Of a DNA stretch of 53,943 nt, positions 32,999-41,546 are shown in pieces. The notes beneath the pieces were generated by a model. The model worked only from the letters and a program-made list of their open reading frames with translations. It was not told the DNA's origin and searched no databases. The number at the start of each line of letters is the position of its first letter. Position 1 is the first letter of the stretch. Origin of the DNA: Verrucomicrobiota bacterium (GTDB lineage Bacteria > Verrucomicrobiota > Verrucomicrobiia > Verrucomicrobiales > Verrucomicrobiaceae); NCBI GenBank assembly GCA_009885695.1, contig VFKE01000191.1, positions 1-53,943 of the forward strand. The letters are read 5' to 3'. Both the position numbers and the translations under genes were made by a program.

Positions 32999-34717
32999 TC
33001 AGTTGGCCGCCTGGCTTGGTGACTTCTGAAGCTCCGTCCACGTCCAGGATCCATCTTCATGCAATTTGAGCGAGGCGTCATGAATGGAAGGATTGGGCCG
33101 GCCGTCCCCGAATGAAACGCAGGTGATGCCGCGACCCGCCATGAATTGCAGGATGCGCTTCTGCTGCGAGTCGTTCAAGGCTGAATCAAGGTGGTCGAAA
33201 AACGCATAGTCCGGCCGGGCCAGCACGGCGCGAGTTACGGCCATGAGTTGTTGTTCTTCGAGCGACAAGACATCGTGCCAGTTTCGCGGCGCCTCAAAGC
33301 CATCGTGTTTCGTGACCGCGGGTCCCAGTCCGACCTCTTCCAAAATGGCCAGAATGGCCTCATGGGTGATCTCGCCGTCGGCGCCCGGAGGGAGGAGGAG
33401 CTCTGGCAGCGTGCTCGTCGGGATGTAGGGTTGCTCGGAAAGGAACGCGAGTTTGTCCGCCGGCGGACGCACGATGGTTCCCGTCCCGGCATCGTAAAGT
33501 CCGGCCGAGGCCCGGAAGAGAGCGTATCTCGCGGCATGATTCGGGCCGTGCACGAAGATGCGTTTCCCAGGGAGGAACGAGGCGTTCAAGTCTTTAAGAA
33601 TGACCGGGCCATCTTCGCCGGTCGAGCGCAGAGTCAAATCACCGTAGGCGAAATGATCGGAGATCGTCTCGCAACCGATGCAGGAGGCAGTGTTGCGAAC
33701 CGCAGCCTTCTCGGAGGCCTCAACGTATTCATTAAGACGCGCGATGACTGATGCGTAGGCGGAGATTGCCTGAAACTGGGTGACAATTAACGAAAAAGCC
33801 CCCAGCAAGGCGGCGAACGCCATGGCGGACTGGCCGATCACACCGAACTCCACTCCGTGACGGATGAAGATCGGGGCCACGATCAGGACCGGAATCAGCT
33901 GGATCATGTAGTTGTAGCCGGTCGTGAAAAAATTCAGGTTCCGGTTCACGGTGATGATGCGGCGGAAATTCAATACCAACCCGTCGATGCGGGTCATGAG
34001 CCTTGCCCGCGCCCTGCTCTCATTCCCGGTCAGCGCGATTCCATCAGCGTTTTCCCGCACACGGATGAGTTCGGAACGGAAATCAGCTTCACGATCGGCC
34101 TGCTTGTAATTCAGTCTGATCAGCGGGCGCCCCAGAAGAATGGTCAGGGCCGAACCCGCGATTGCATACGCCACTGCGACCATGAACAGCGACGGACTGA
34201 TGGCCCAGAGAACACCGGAGAATGAGAGCGCGGTCACGGTTCCGTTGAGAATCATGAGCAACAAGGAGAGCGTCGTGGTGGTCAACTGCCGGACGTCCTC
34301 GGTCATACGCTGGTCGGGATTGGTGATCGCGCCGCTTTCCTCGAGATGCAGGTAGATGCGCTGGTCGATGTAAAGGCCCGCGGCGCGATGGGTCAGCCAG
34401 TCCCGCCAGAGCAGGCCCAATCGCTCCTCGGCGAAGCGGAAATAGACAGCGATCAAAGTTGAGCCGGCAAAAACGCCGACAAACATCCAGGCAAAACGGA
34501 CGAAGCCATCCGAATCACGGCTCTCGATCGCTGACATGAAGTAGCGCCCCACAAAGCTGTTCAGGACATTCATCCCGTTGATGCAGAGCATGAGTAACAA
34601 GAGTCCCGCCGCGAGTAGTTTCGCCTTGCCTCCCACCGGCGATCTCATGAACATCGCCAGACCCCTCGCGAGCCGGCGAAGGGTCTGACGATTGATGGCT
34701 ACATTTTCTTCCTTCAT
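32999..34717 (-). CDS. SbmA/YddA-like ABC protein with degenerate ATPase domain
   Basis: A 572-aa inner-membrane protein. The membrane part (about 25-330) is like SbmA/BacA and YddA (peptide and vitamin B12/bleomycin type transport). The nucleotide-binding part (about 355-560) is recognisable but broken. Walker A is GPNHAARY (391-398) with no GK[ST]. The signature is LSLEEQQ (485-491) with Glu for the Gly of LSxGEQQ. Walker B ends FDHLDSALN (508-515) with His509 in place of the catalytic Glu. The H-loop reads SFGDGR with no His. Only the Q-loop (Gln429) looks intact. ATP-driven transport is therefore unlikely. SbmA itself works without an ATPase domain, using the proton gradient. Confidence 0.85.
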   Translation of the reverse strand: MKEENVAINRQTLRRLARGLAMFMRSPVGGKAKLLAAGLLLLMLCINGMNVLNSFVGRYFMSAIESRDSDGFVRFAWMFVGVFAGSTLIAVYFRFAEERLGLLWRDWLTHRAAGLYIDQRIYLHLEESGAITNPDQRMTEDVRQLTTTTLSLLLMILNGTVTALSFSGVLWAISPSLFMVAVAYAIAGSALTILLGRPLIRLNYKQADREADFRSELIRVRENADGIALTGNESRARARLMTRIDGLVLNFRRIITVNRNLNFFTTGYNYMIQLIPVLIVAPIFIRHGVEFGVIGQSAMAFAALLGAFSLIVTQFQAISAYASVIARLNEYVEASEKAAVRNTASCIGCETISDHFAYGDLTLRSTGEDGPVILKDLNASFLPGKRIFVHGPNHAARYALFRASAGLYDAGTGTIVRPPADKLAFLSEQPYIPTSTLPELLLPPGADGEITHEAILAILEEVGLGPAVTKHDGFEAPRNWHDVLSLEEQQLMAVTRAVLARPDYAFFDHLDSALNDSQQKRILQFMAGRGITCVSFGDGRPNPSIHDASLKLHEDGSWTWTELQKSPSQAAN

Positions 34718-34829
34718 GGGGCGGAGCCCGTTACCGTCATCGTGGACCTCCGCGGGTCAAGCGGTGGAGATCGTGAAATATCCTTCAGATTTTCCGGGCG
34801 AGCCAACAACGAACTGAAATGATGGACTG

Positions 34830-35582
34830 TTAATAGGTCGCGCGACCGCCCGACAAATCGAACACCGCTCCCGTGCTGAACGAGCAATCGGCACTGCAAA
34901 GCCAGGCGGCGAGCGCGGCCGCCTCTTCCACCTTGCCGAAGCGGTTCATGGGGATCTTGGAGCGCATGTAGTCAACGTGCTGCTGGGAGCACTGCTTGAG
35001 GATGTCGGTCTCGATCACCGCGGGCGTAATGCAGTTCACACAGATGTTCGAAGTGGCGAGCTCCTTGCCCAGTGATTTCGTCAGCGCCATGACACCGGCC
35101 TTGGACGCGCTGTAGTGCGAGGCGTTGGGGTTGCCCTCCTTGCCAGCGATGCTGGCGATGTTAACGATGCGGCCATAGCCGTTCTCCAGCAATTTTGGCA
35201 CCACGCCACGGCAGCAGAGAAACACGCCGGTCAGATTGATGTCCACCACGCGCCGCCAGTCGGTTACGTCCATCTCCCACAGCTTCGAGTTGTTGCCCGC
35301 GATGCCGGCGTTATTCACCAGAATCGAAATGAAACCAAGATGACCGGACGTGGCGTCCACTGCGGCCCGCACGGAGTTCTCATCCGTGACATCAACAGTC
35401 ACTCCGTGAACTTTCCCCAGCGGGGCGAGCCTTCCTTCCGCCTCCTTCAGCGCCGAGGCATCGCGGTCCCATAGACAGACCGAGGCGCCGGATTGAAGGA
35501 GACGCTGGGCAATCGCGAAGCCGATGCCGCGCGCACCTCCCGTAATGATGGCGGACTGCTGGGCGAGGTCGAGTTGGTTCAT
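34830..35582 (-). CDS. SDR family NAD(P)-dependent oxidoreductase (FabG-like)
   Basis: A 250-aa short-chain dehydrogenase. The cofactor motif TGGARGIGFAI is at about 15-25, NNAGIAG at about 90, and the catalytic YSASKAGVMALTKSLGKELA contains Tyr and Lys. The C-terminal PAVIETDIL is also family-typical. It resembles 3-oxoacyl-ACP reductases and sugar/alcohol dehydrogenases; the substrate cannot be told. Start placed at the Met before NQLDLAQQ; an upstream Met would add 13 unconserved residues. It ends 112 bases before the ABC protein gene in the same orientation. Confidence 0.92.
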   Translation of the reverse strand: MNQLDLAQQSAIITGGARGIGFAIAQRLLQSGASVCLWDRDASALKEAEGRLAPLGKVHGVTVDVTDENSVRAAVDATSGHLGFISILVNNAGIAGNNSKLWEMDVTDWRRVVDINLTGVFLCCRGVVPKLLENGYGRIVNIASIAGKEGNPNASHYSASKAGVMALTKSLGKELATSNICVNCITPAVIETDILKQCSQQHVDYMRSKIPMNRFGKVEEAAALAAWLCSADCSFSTGAVFDLSGGRATY

Positions 35583-35790
35583 GCTTGGACACTTGACCGT
35601 GCTGCACTTTCCCGCCACCAATAAATTCGAAATTTATGTCAGAATGCCACTCCCTGTTGCTATTCGCAGGCAAGGAATCATCCGCCGGAACGCACGGGAA
35701 CGATTGCGACGGCCGGGCCGGCATTTCTTTCGAAATTGAATTTCACCGTCAACACCGAACTTACCGATAGGAAACTTGATTCATGATCAT

Positions 35791-38082
35791 TCACACCGCA
35801 GTGCGGCGAACAATCAGCCCTTTCACCATTCGGAGCAGTTCAACCGGTTCGTAGGGCTTGGGCAGCACCGCGGCAAAACCATACGCAGCGGGTTGGGCCA
35901 TCACGGGATCATCGGAATAGCCACTGCTGACGATGGCGAGGACGTTCTGATCCATCGCGCGGAGTTTTTCCATGGTGCGCAGGCCGCCCATGCCGTTGGG
36001 GATGGAAAGGTCAAGCACGACCAGGTGAAATGGGTGCCCCTCCTGCATCCCCTGCTGATAGGCGCGGACGGTGTCGTTGCCGTCAACAGTCTCGACGACC
36101 TCGTAATTCTGGCTCTGTAAATTTCGAACAATGAGGCCACGCACCAGGTTGTCGTCCTCCAGCACCAGGATGCGCGGGTTGGCGGTGGGCGCGATTTCAA
36201 AGGTCTTCCCTATGCCCAAGGTGTCAGCTTCATCGGCATCGGAGTCCATGGGCAGGAAGAACCGCACCGTGGTGCCAGTGCCGGGGGTGGACTGCACGGA
36301 GATGGAGCCGCCGTGCGCCTTGGCGATCGACTCACACACGGTGAGGCCGAGCCCGGTGGCGTTATCGGCCTTCCGCGTGCTGAAATACGGTTCGAATACA
36401 TGCGGCAGATGCTCGGAGGCGATTCCAGCGCCATTGTCGCGAACCTCGAGAATGACACCGGCACAGGATTCGCCGAATTCCGCGACCGTTTCATTCGGGA
36501 AGATCGCCAATGGATCGGCACCCTCGCATCGCACAATGATTTCGCCACCGCGCGGCAGGGCCTGCTCCGCGTTGCGCACGAGATTGCCGAGCAGGCGGCG
36601 CACCTGATTGGGATCGACGGCGACCTGCGGCAGGTCTTCCTGCACTTCCACGAGATAATTCACGTGATTCATCCGCGAGTGGTTGTGAAAGAAAGTCTTC
36701 ACCAGCTCCGCCATGGAGATGGGACGCTTGATTGGCGCGCCGCCGCGCGCGAACGTCAGGAGCTGCTGCACCAGACTCTGCGCCTGGAGTGTGGCCTGCT
36801 TCGCGTTCTGGATTTCCGGCAACTTGTCGGGCTGGCCTTGCAGCCGCATCTCCGCCAGCGCGAGGTTGCCCAGCAGCACGGTAAGATTGTTATTGAAGTC
36901 ATGCGCAAACCCACGCGCCAGGAGGCCAAGTGATTCCAGCCGGTCCATGCGGCTGCTGCGTTCCGCCTCCAGCTTGCGAGAGGTGATGTCCTTGAGCAGC
37001 AGGAGCAGCCCGCTGCCGAAGGGATAAGTGCGGGCCTCAAACCAGGTGTTGATGCCTTCAAGAAAAATCTCGCGCGTCACAGTCTCGCGTTTCTCCATCG
37101 CGGCGGAAAGCGCATCGAAGTGGCTTTCATGCGCGCTGGGCGGCAGCGTGTCCCAGAGTGAAACGCCGAGGAGAAGTCGTTTATCACGACTGAACATGCG
37201 AGTGGCACTGCTGTTGACGTAGGTAAAGCGCCATTGGCCGTCGAGCGCCATCAACGGATCGGAGATGCTCTCGACAATATCCACCAATGGCGCGGCATTG
37301 GTGGCCGCCCCTTCGGTTGTTGGCACGGCGGAAGTAATTTCACATGCGCGGAAAAGCACAACCATTCCAGTGACACTGCCGCGTTCATCGCGCAGTGGCG
37401 CGACGCGTTCCTCAATCGGCAGGCTGCGCCCGTCGCGACGGACCAGCATCAGCCGCCGTGTGGCGGGTGCGCCGCACTCAATTTTCGGCGCGGTGCCGGC
37501 GGATCCATCGGTAGATTGGATTGAATAAATTTCCACCAGCTCGCGTCCCGAAGCGCTCTCCAGCGAACAACCCAGCGCCTCCTCAGCCGCTGTATTCAGG
37601 AACATGACCCGTCCCGCCAGATCCGTGACCACTGCCGCATCCGCCAGACTTTGAAACGCCAGAAGAAAACTCTGCTCCTGACGCAGACGCTGAAGCTCTG
37701 AATGATGCCGCGTCGCGGCAACCTCCAACGCCGCGCGCAATTCGTCTTCAGTGTAAGGCTTGATAAGATAGCCGCAGGGCTGGGTGTCGCGTGCCCGCGC
37801 CACGGTCGCGGCATCTGCGCAGGCGGTGAGGTAGATGACAGCGACGTGATTGTGTCGCATCATGCGCCGCGCGGTCTCGATACCATCCATCGCGCTGGCG
37901 AGTTGCACGTCCATCAGCACCACTTCCGGTCTGAGGTCATCCGCCAGCGGCAGTGCTTCTTCGCCCGTGCGACAAATCGCCACAACATCGTAGCCGAGTC
38001 CCGTCAGCACCGCGCCAAGATCGCAGCTAACAAGACCCTCATTTTCGACAATGAGCACGCGGATACGATCGGAATGAGTCAT
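35791..38082 (-). CDS. Hybrid histidine kinase: REC-PAS-PAS-HisKA-HATPase-REC
   Basis: A 763-aa soluble hybrid kinase. REC1 is at about 8-120 (VVLMDVQLAS). Two PAS domains follow at about 145-265 and 275-390. The HisKA box is LLARGFAHDFNNNLTVLLGN, with HATPase_c (LVRNAEQALPRGG, DNGAGIASEHLPHVFEPYFST, GLGLTVCESIAKAHGG), and REC2 at about 635-755 (VVLDLSIPNGMGG). No membrane segment or DNA-binding output, so it is a cytosolic relay. Bounded by the SDR gene and the sulfonate transporter, both in the same orientation but separated by about 136-208 bases; its partner is not in the window. Confidence 0.93.
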   Translation of the reverse strand: MTHSDRIRVLIVENEGLVSCDLGAVLTGLGYDVVAICRTGEEALPLADDLRPEVVLMDVQLASAMDGIETARRMMRHNHVAVIYLTACADAATVARARDTQPCGYLIKPYTEDELRAALEVAATRHHSELQRLRQEQSFLLAFQSLADAAVVTDLAGRVMFLNTAAEEALGCSLESASGRELVEIYSIQSTDGSAGTAPKIECGAPATRRLMLVRRDGRSLPIEERVAPLRDERGSVTGMVVLFRACEITSAVPTTEGAATNAAPLVDIVESISDPLMALDGQWRFTYVNSSATRMFSRDKRLLLGVSLWDTLPPSAHESHFDALSAAMEKRETVTREIFLEGINTWFEARTYPFGSGLLLLLKDITSRKLEAERSSRMDRLESLGLLARGFAHDFNNNLTVLLGNLALAEMRLQGQPDKLPEIQNAKQATLQAQSLVQQLLTFARGGAPIKRPISMAELVKTFFHNHSRMNHVNYLVEVQEDLPQVAVDPNQVRRLLGNLVRNAEQALPRGGEIIVRCEGADPLAIFPNETVAEFGESCAGVILEVRDNGAGIASEHLPHVFEPYFSTRKADNATGLGLTVCESIAKAHGGSISVQSTPGTGTTVRFFLPMDSDADEADTLGIGKTFEIAPTANPRILVLEDDNLVRGLIVRNLQSQNYEVVETVDGNDTVRAYQQGMQEGHPFHLVVLDLSIPNGMGGLRTMEKLRAMDQNVLAIVSSGYSDDPVMAQPAAYGFAAVLPKPYEPVELLRMVKGLIVRRTAV

Positions 38083-38218
38083 GATTGAAATTGCGACAAT
38101 TATCGTCGGTAAACCATGGGTAGCGCAAGGGGAAAGTCTATTAACGCCGCCACCCCTGTTGCCTCATTAGAAAGGACACCCTTAGCGGTCCTAAGTGGAA
38201 CAGGATTTTGGGTTCGCC

Positions 38219-38983
38219 TCAGGCCCTCGACGTGCCCCAGCGCCGATGCATGAAGTTCTCCCATGGGGAGAAAAGAATCTTGTCCGCCAGTAAGCCGATT
38301 GAGATAATGACGAGCATCACGCCGATGACCTGCTCCATCGCATTCAGTTCGCGGCCGAAGTGCAGGAGGTGGCCGAGACCGTAGCCGGTGAGGATGGTGA
38401 CATAGATTTCCGCGGCCATGAGCGAGCGCCAGGCGAAGGCCCAGCCTTGTTTCATGCCACTGACCACAAAGGGCAGCGAAGCAGGCAGCACGACTTTCAA
38501 CAGCGTATGGGCACCCGTGGAGCCCATGGTGTGCGCGGCGCGGACGAAGATGGGTGGCAGGCTGCGCACGCCGTTGTCCACGGCGATGAGGACGCTCCAA
38601 AGCGTGCCCATGACGACCACGAAAAGCATGGCCCCCTCGGTCTGCCCAAACCAGAGCAGCGCCAGCGGCACCCAGCACACACTGGGCAACGTTTGCAGGC
38701 CGAGCGCCAGCAAGCCAACGGTGTCGCCTAAAAATTTACTCCGTGCGGTCATGAGACCGAGAGGCAGCCCGATGACGCAGCCGATGCCGTAGCCGATCAG
38801 GAGCCGCTTGGTGGTAATCCAGGTCGCGGTCGCCAGCGTGCCGTCCCAGATTGCGCTCCAGAGATACTGGGCCACGGTGAAGGGACTTGGCAGCAGCACG
38901 GGCGCGTTGCGGACCCAATATAATATCTGCCAAAAAACAACCAGGGAGACGAAGAAGATCAGGGCGTTCCGGAATCGTTTCAT
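38219..38983 (-). CDS. ssuC: Sulfonate/nitrate/taurine-type ABC permease
   Basis: A 254-aa inner-membrane permease with six hydrophobic segments. It carries the EAA-type cytoplasmic loop (LMAAEIYVTILTGYGLGHLL region) typical of SsuC/TauC/NrtB permeases. It overlaps the ATPase gene by four bases (ATGA). Substrate class (aliphatic sulfonate, taurine or a related small acid) comes from similarity to the SsuABC group; no sulfonate monooxygenase lies adjacent. Confidence 0.88.
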   Translation of the reverse strand: MKRFRNALIFFVSLVVFWQILYWVRNAPVLLPSPFTVAQYLWSAIWDGTLATATWITTKRLLIGYGIGCVIGLPLGLMTARSKFLGDTVGLLALGLQTLPSVCWVPLALLWFGQTEGAMLFVVVMGTLWSVLIAVDNGVRSLPPIFVRAAHTMGSTGAHTLLKVVLPASLPFVVSGMKQGWAFAWRSLMAAEIYVTILTGYGLGHLLHFGRELNAMEQVIGVMLVIISIGLLADKILFSPWENFMHRRWGTSRA

Positions 38984-39783
38984 GCCGCGGCCTCCTCTGC
39001 GGTGTGCCGCTTGAGCGCACGGGTGATGTCCCCGGCTAGAGCGGCCAATTCCAGGCTGTTGAACTCGCGCGGGCGCGGGAGCGTGACTTTAAATTCCTCC
39101 CGGATGCGGCCCGGATGCGCGCTGAAGAGCAGCACGCGGTCGCCGAGGCAGACCGCTTCGCGCACGTTGTGCGTCACGAGGATGATCGTCTTGCGCCGCG
39201 CGGCCCAGATTTTCTGCATGTCCACATAGAACTGCTCGCGCGTCATCGCATCCAGAGAGGCGAAGGGCTCGTCCATCAGCAGCACGCGCGGGTTCGGCGC
39301 CAGGGCGCGGGCGAGCGCGACGCGTTGTTTCATGCCGCCGGAGAGTTCGTGGATATTCGAATCCATGAAGTGCTCCAGGCCGACAAGTTTTAAATAGTAG
39401 CGCGCCACCTCGCGGCGATCCTTGCGGGTGAGGCCGGGCTTGAGCTTCAGGCCGAACAGCACGTTGCCCGTGACATCCAGCCACGGAAACAGCGCATGCT
39501 CCTGGAACATCACCATGCGGTCGCGACCCGGCGCGACGACCGGGTTTCCATCAGCAAGCACGCGACCAGAATCAGACTGGTCGAGCCCGGCGATGAGATT
39601 GAGCAGCGTGCTCTTGCCGCAGCCGCTGGGGCCGACGAGGCAGACAAACTCGCCTTCGCCGACCTCGAGCTTCACTTTATCGAGCGCCTGGACCCGCCGG
39701 CCCCGTCCGGCAAAAGACTTCGACACATCCTCCACCACGAGTTTAGCGGGGAGGGTGTTCTCGAGTTCATTGCGAATGCTCAT
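38980..39783 (-). CDS. ssuB: Sulfonate/nitrate/taurine-type ABC ATPase
   Basis: A 267-aa ATPase with intact motifs: Walker A GPSGCGKST, Q-loop in FQEHALFPWLDV, signature LSGGMKQRV, Walker B RVLLMDEPFASLD and the H-loop VTHNVREA. Belongs to the SsuB/TauB/NrtC group. It overlaps both the solute-binding gene and the permease gene by four bases, giving translational coupling across the three genes. Confidence 0.93.
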   Translation of the reverse strand: MSIRNELENTLPAKLVVEDVSKSFAGRGRRVQALDKVKLEVGEGEFVCLVGPSGCGKSTLLNLIAGLDQSDSGRVLADGNPVVAPGRDRMVMFQEHALFPWLDVTGNVLFGLKLKPGLTRKDRREVARYYLKLVGLEHFMDSNIHELSGGMKQRVALARALAPNPRVLLMDEPFASLDAMTREQFYVDMQKIWAARRKTIILVTHNVREAVCLGDRVLLFSAHPGRIREEFKVTLPRPREFNSLELAALAGDITRALKRHTAEEAAA

Positions 39784-40766
39784 TCAGGTTGTCGAAGCTT
39801 GGACAGGAGGTTGGCCAGGTCAGGAATGTTCTTCAAGAAGCCCACCTTCTGCGAGCTTGCAACCATTCGCTCCAAAGAATCACGGGAAATCGCGTCCGTC
39901 ACGACGACGCGGGCCAGGGCCTTGTCCAGCAATTCGTCCTTCGGTGCAGCCTTCATCTCCGCGGTGAGCTCGGCTTTGATGAGCGTCCGGGCTTCCGCCG
40001 GATGCTCCTTGATCCAGACGGTCAGCTCACGATGGGCCGCAACGAGCTTCGCTGCGAGATCCGGCTGGTCTTTTACAAATGCCGCGCTGGCCGCGAGCAG
40101 CGTGACATTCGTTTCCGTGTCCTGATGAAATATTTTTGCGCCGGCCTCAAGCTCAAGGCGCGTGACCCAAGGCTCTGCGGTCCACACGGCGTCGATCCTC
40201 TTCTGCTGGAGCAGCGCAAGCTGGTTCGGATTTTCCGTGGGCACGACCGTGGCGTCGCCACCTGTGAGCGTGACCTTGATCCCGTGTTCCGCAAGCCATG
40301 CGCGCAACTGCACGTCCTGGGTGTTGCCGAGCTGCGGGGAGGCGATCTTCTTCCCGCGGAAATCTTCCGGCTTGGTGATGCCGGAATCGGCGCGCACCAC
40401 GAGCGCGTTGCCGCCGTTGGCCGCGCCGGCCAGGACACGCATCTCCGCGCCCCTGGATTTTGAATAGGCATTCAGCGTCGGACTGGGGCCGATGTAAGTG
40501 ACATCCAAAGCACCGGCGAATATGGCCTCGGTAGCCGAAGGGCCGGCATTATAAATGAACCACTCGATCTTCACGCCAAGCCGTTTCTCAAACCAGCCTT
40601 CACCGCGACGCGAGAGCTGCTGGGCGACGAGTCCCTGAACATGCGTAACGTTGGGGAAGTGGCCGAAGCGGATGACTGACGCCGGGCCGGCGGGAGCCTT
40701 CGGTTTGCAGGAGGGAAGTCCGACAAGGCCGAGCGCGCTGAACGTGAGAAAGTTTCTGCGTTTCAT
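39780..40766 (-). CDS. ssuA: Sulfonate-type ABC solute-binding protein
   Basis: A 328-aa binding protein of the SsuA/TauA/NMT1 group. The N-terminus MKRRNFLTFSALGLVGLPSC combines a twin-arginine motif with a possible lipobox (LPSC). The mature protein has VIRFGHFPNVTHVQGLVAQQ, EWFIYNAGPSATEAIFAGALDVTYIGPSP and EPWVTRLELEAGAK segments typical of aliphatic-sulfonate binders. It is the first gene of the coupled ssuABC cluster, 37 bases after the Rrf2 regulator. Confidence 0.9.
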   Translation of the reverse strand: MKRRNFLTFSALGLVGLPSCKPKAPAGPASVIRFGHFPNVTHVQGLVAQQLSRRGEGWFEKRLGVKIEWFIYNAGPSATEAIFAGALDVTYIGPSPTLNAYSKSRGAEMRVLAGAANGGNALVVRADSGITKPEDFRGKKIASPQLGNTQDVQLRAWLAEHGIKVTLTGGDATVVPTENPNQLALLQQKRIDAVWTAEPWVTRLELEAGAKIFHQDTETNVTLLAASAAFVKDQPDLAAKLVAAHRELTVWIKEHPAEARTLIKAELTAEMKAAPKDELLDKALARVVVTDAISRDSLERMVASSQKVGFLKNIPDLANLLSKLRQPE

Positions 40767-40803
40767 GATGCGATGGAGGCGGATGTAATCAGAGATGGCG
40801 CGG

Positions 40804-41403
40804 TCATGGGCGGCGGGAGATGGACGACTTGGCCTTGTCGAAAATAGCGAAAAATCCGTCGAGGGGATCGGCGTGCTCCACGCGGCGCGGCTTGATGACT
40901 CGCGCCGGTGTCCTGCTCTGCGCTGCCTTGGGGGCCACTGGCTGGAAAGGCGGCTTCACGCCGTTGCGCTCCATCTTCTGCAAGGTCACGTTGACCACGT
41001 CTTCGAGCGTGTAACGATCAAGGATGTGGGCGATGGCGTTGCGCACGTCGATCATGAGCATCCGCAGGCCGCAGTGCAATTCATCCGGGCAGGTGCATTT
41101 TTCGTAATCAGTCTCACTGGCGCAACCAATGGGTGCAAGCCGACCATCGATGAGTCGCACCAGCTCCCCGATGGTGATTTCCTTCATCGGCTTCGCAAGC
41201 CGCAGGCCACCATTCTTGCCGCGCTTGCTTTCCACGTATCCGGCCTGACGCAGCTCTTGCAGGATATTTTCGATGAACTTGAATGGCAAATGCTCACCAT
41301 TGGCAAGCTCGGAGACCGAGATCACATGGCGCCCGGAGCGAAGGGCCAGGCCCAGGCGGATGAGGGTCCGCAGCGCGTATTCGCCTTTCTTGGAGAGATG
41401 CAT
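40804..41403 (-). CDS. Rrf2 family regulator with four clustered cysteines
   Basis: A 199-aa transcription factor. The Rrf2 winged helix starts MHLSKKGEYALRTLIRLGLA and continues to the wing (KFIENILQELRQAGYVESKRGKNGGLRL). A dimer helix follows (about 130-150). The loop between them has Cys-x8-Cys-x-Cys-x5-Cys (GCASETDYEKCTCPDELHCG), more cysteines than the three of IscR-type [2Fe-2S] sensors. A basic C-terminal extension of about 50 residues is unusual. It lies immediately upstream of ssuABC, so control of sulfur-source uptake by an iron-sulfur or cysteine signal is a reasonable inference. Confidence 0.88.
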   Translation of the reverse strand: MHLSKKGEYALRTLIRLGLALRSGRHVISVSELANGEHLPFKFIENILQELRQAGYVESKRGKNGGLRLAKPMKEITIGELVRLIDGRLAPIGCASETDYEKCTCPDELHCGLRMLMIDVRNAIAHILDRYTLEDVVNVTLQKMERNGVKPPFQPVAPKAAQSRTPARVIKPRRVEHADPLDGFFAIFDKAKSSISRRP

Positions 41404-41408
41404 AAATA

Positions 41409-41437
41409 TGTATAGTAAATGAATCTACATAAATCAA
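41409..41437 (-). promoter_or_regulatory. Strong sigma70-like promoter of the Rrf2-ssuABC cluster
   Basis: On the minus strand, TTGATT (41432-41437), a 17-base spacer and TATACA (41409-41414). Only five bases follow before the ATG at 41403, so transcription should begin at or within the start codon, implying a leaderless mRNA. TGTAGATTCATTTACTATACA across the spacer and -10 has TGTA...TACA ends, an imperfect dyad that could be the regulator's own site. Confidence 0.5.
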
Positions 41438-41464
41438 GTAGGAATTCAATTTTTCCCGCGCCAT

Positions 41465-41528
41465 CGGGAGCGCTGCCACCCATGGCGGCGTTATTAAGTC
41501 CTCGCCGGCAGAGGTGCCGGCGCTCCCG
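41465..41528. repeat. Nested inverted repeat between kinase stop and Rrf2 start
   Basis: CGGGAGCGC (41465-41473) pairs with GCGCTCCCG (41520-41528). Inside lies a perfect 7-bp stem, CGCCGGC-AGAGGT-GCCGGCG (41503-41522), overlapping the right arm by three bases, so the two pairings compete. This is a second type of repeat, unlike the 87-bp family. It sits downstream of the multi-PAS kinase gene and upstream of the Rrf2 promoter, and may serve as a terminator-like or RNA-stabilising element. Confidence 0.6.
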
Positions 41529-41546
41529 TCTGCAAGCGCTCCCACC

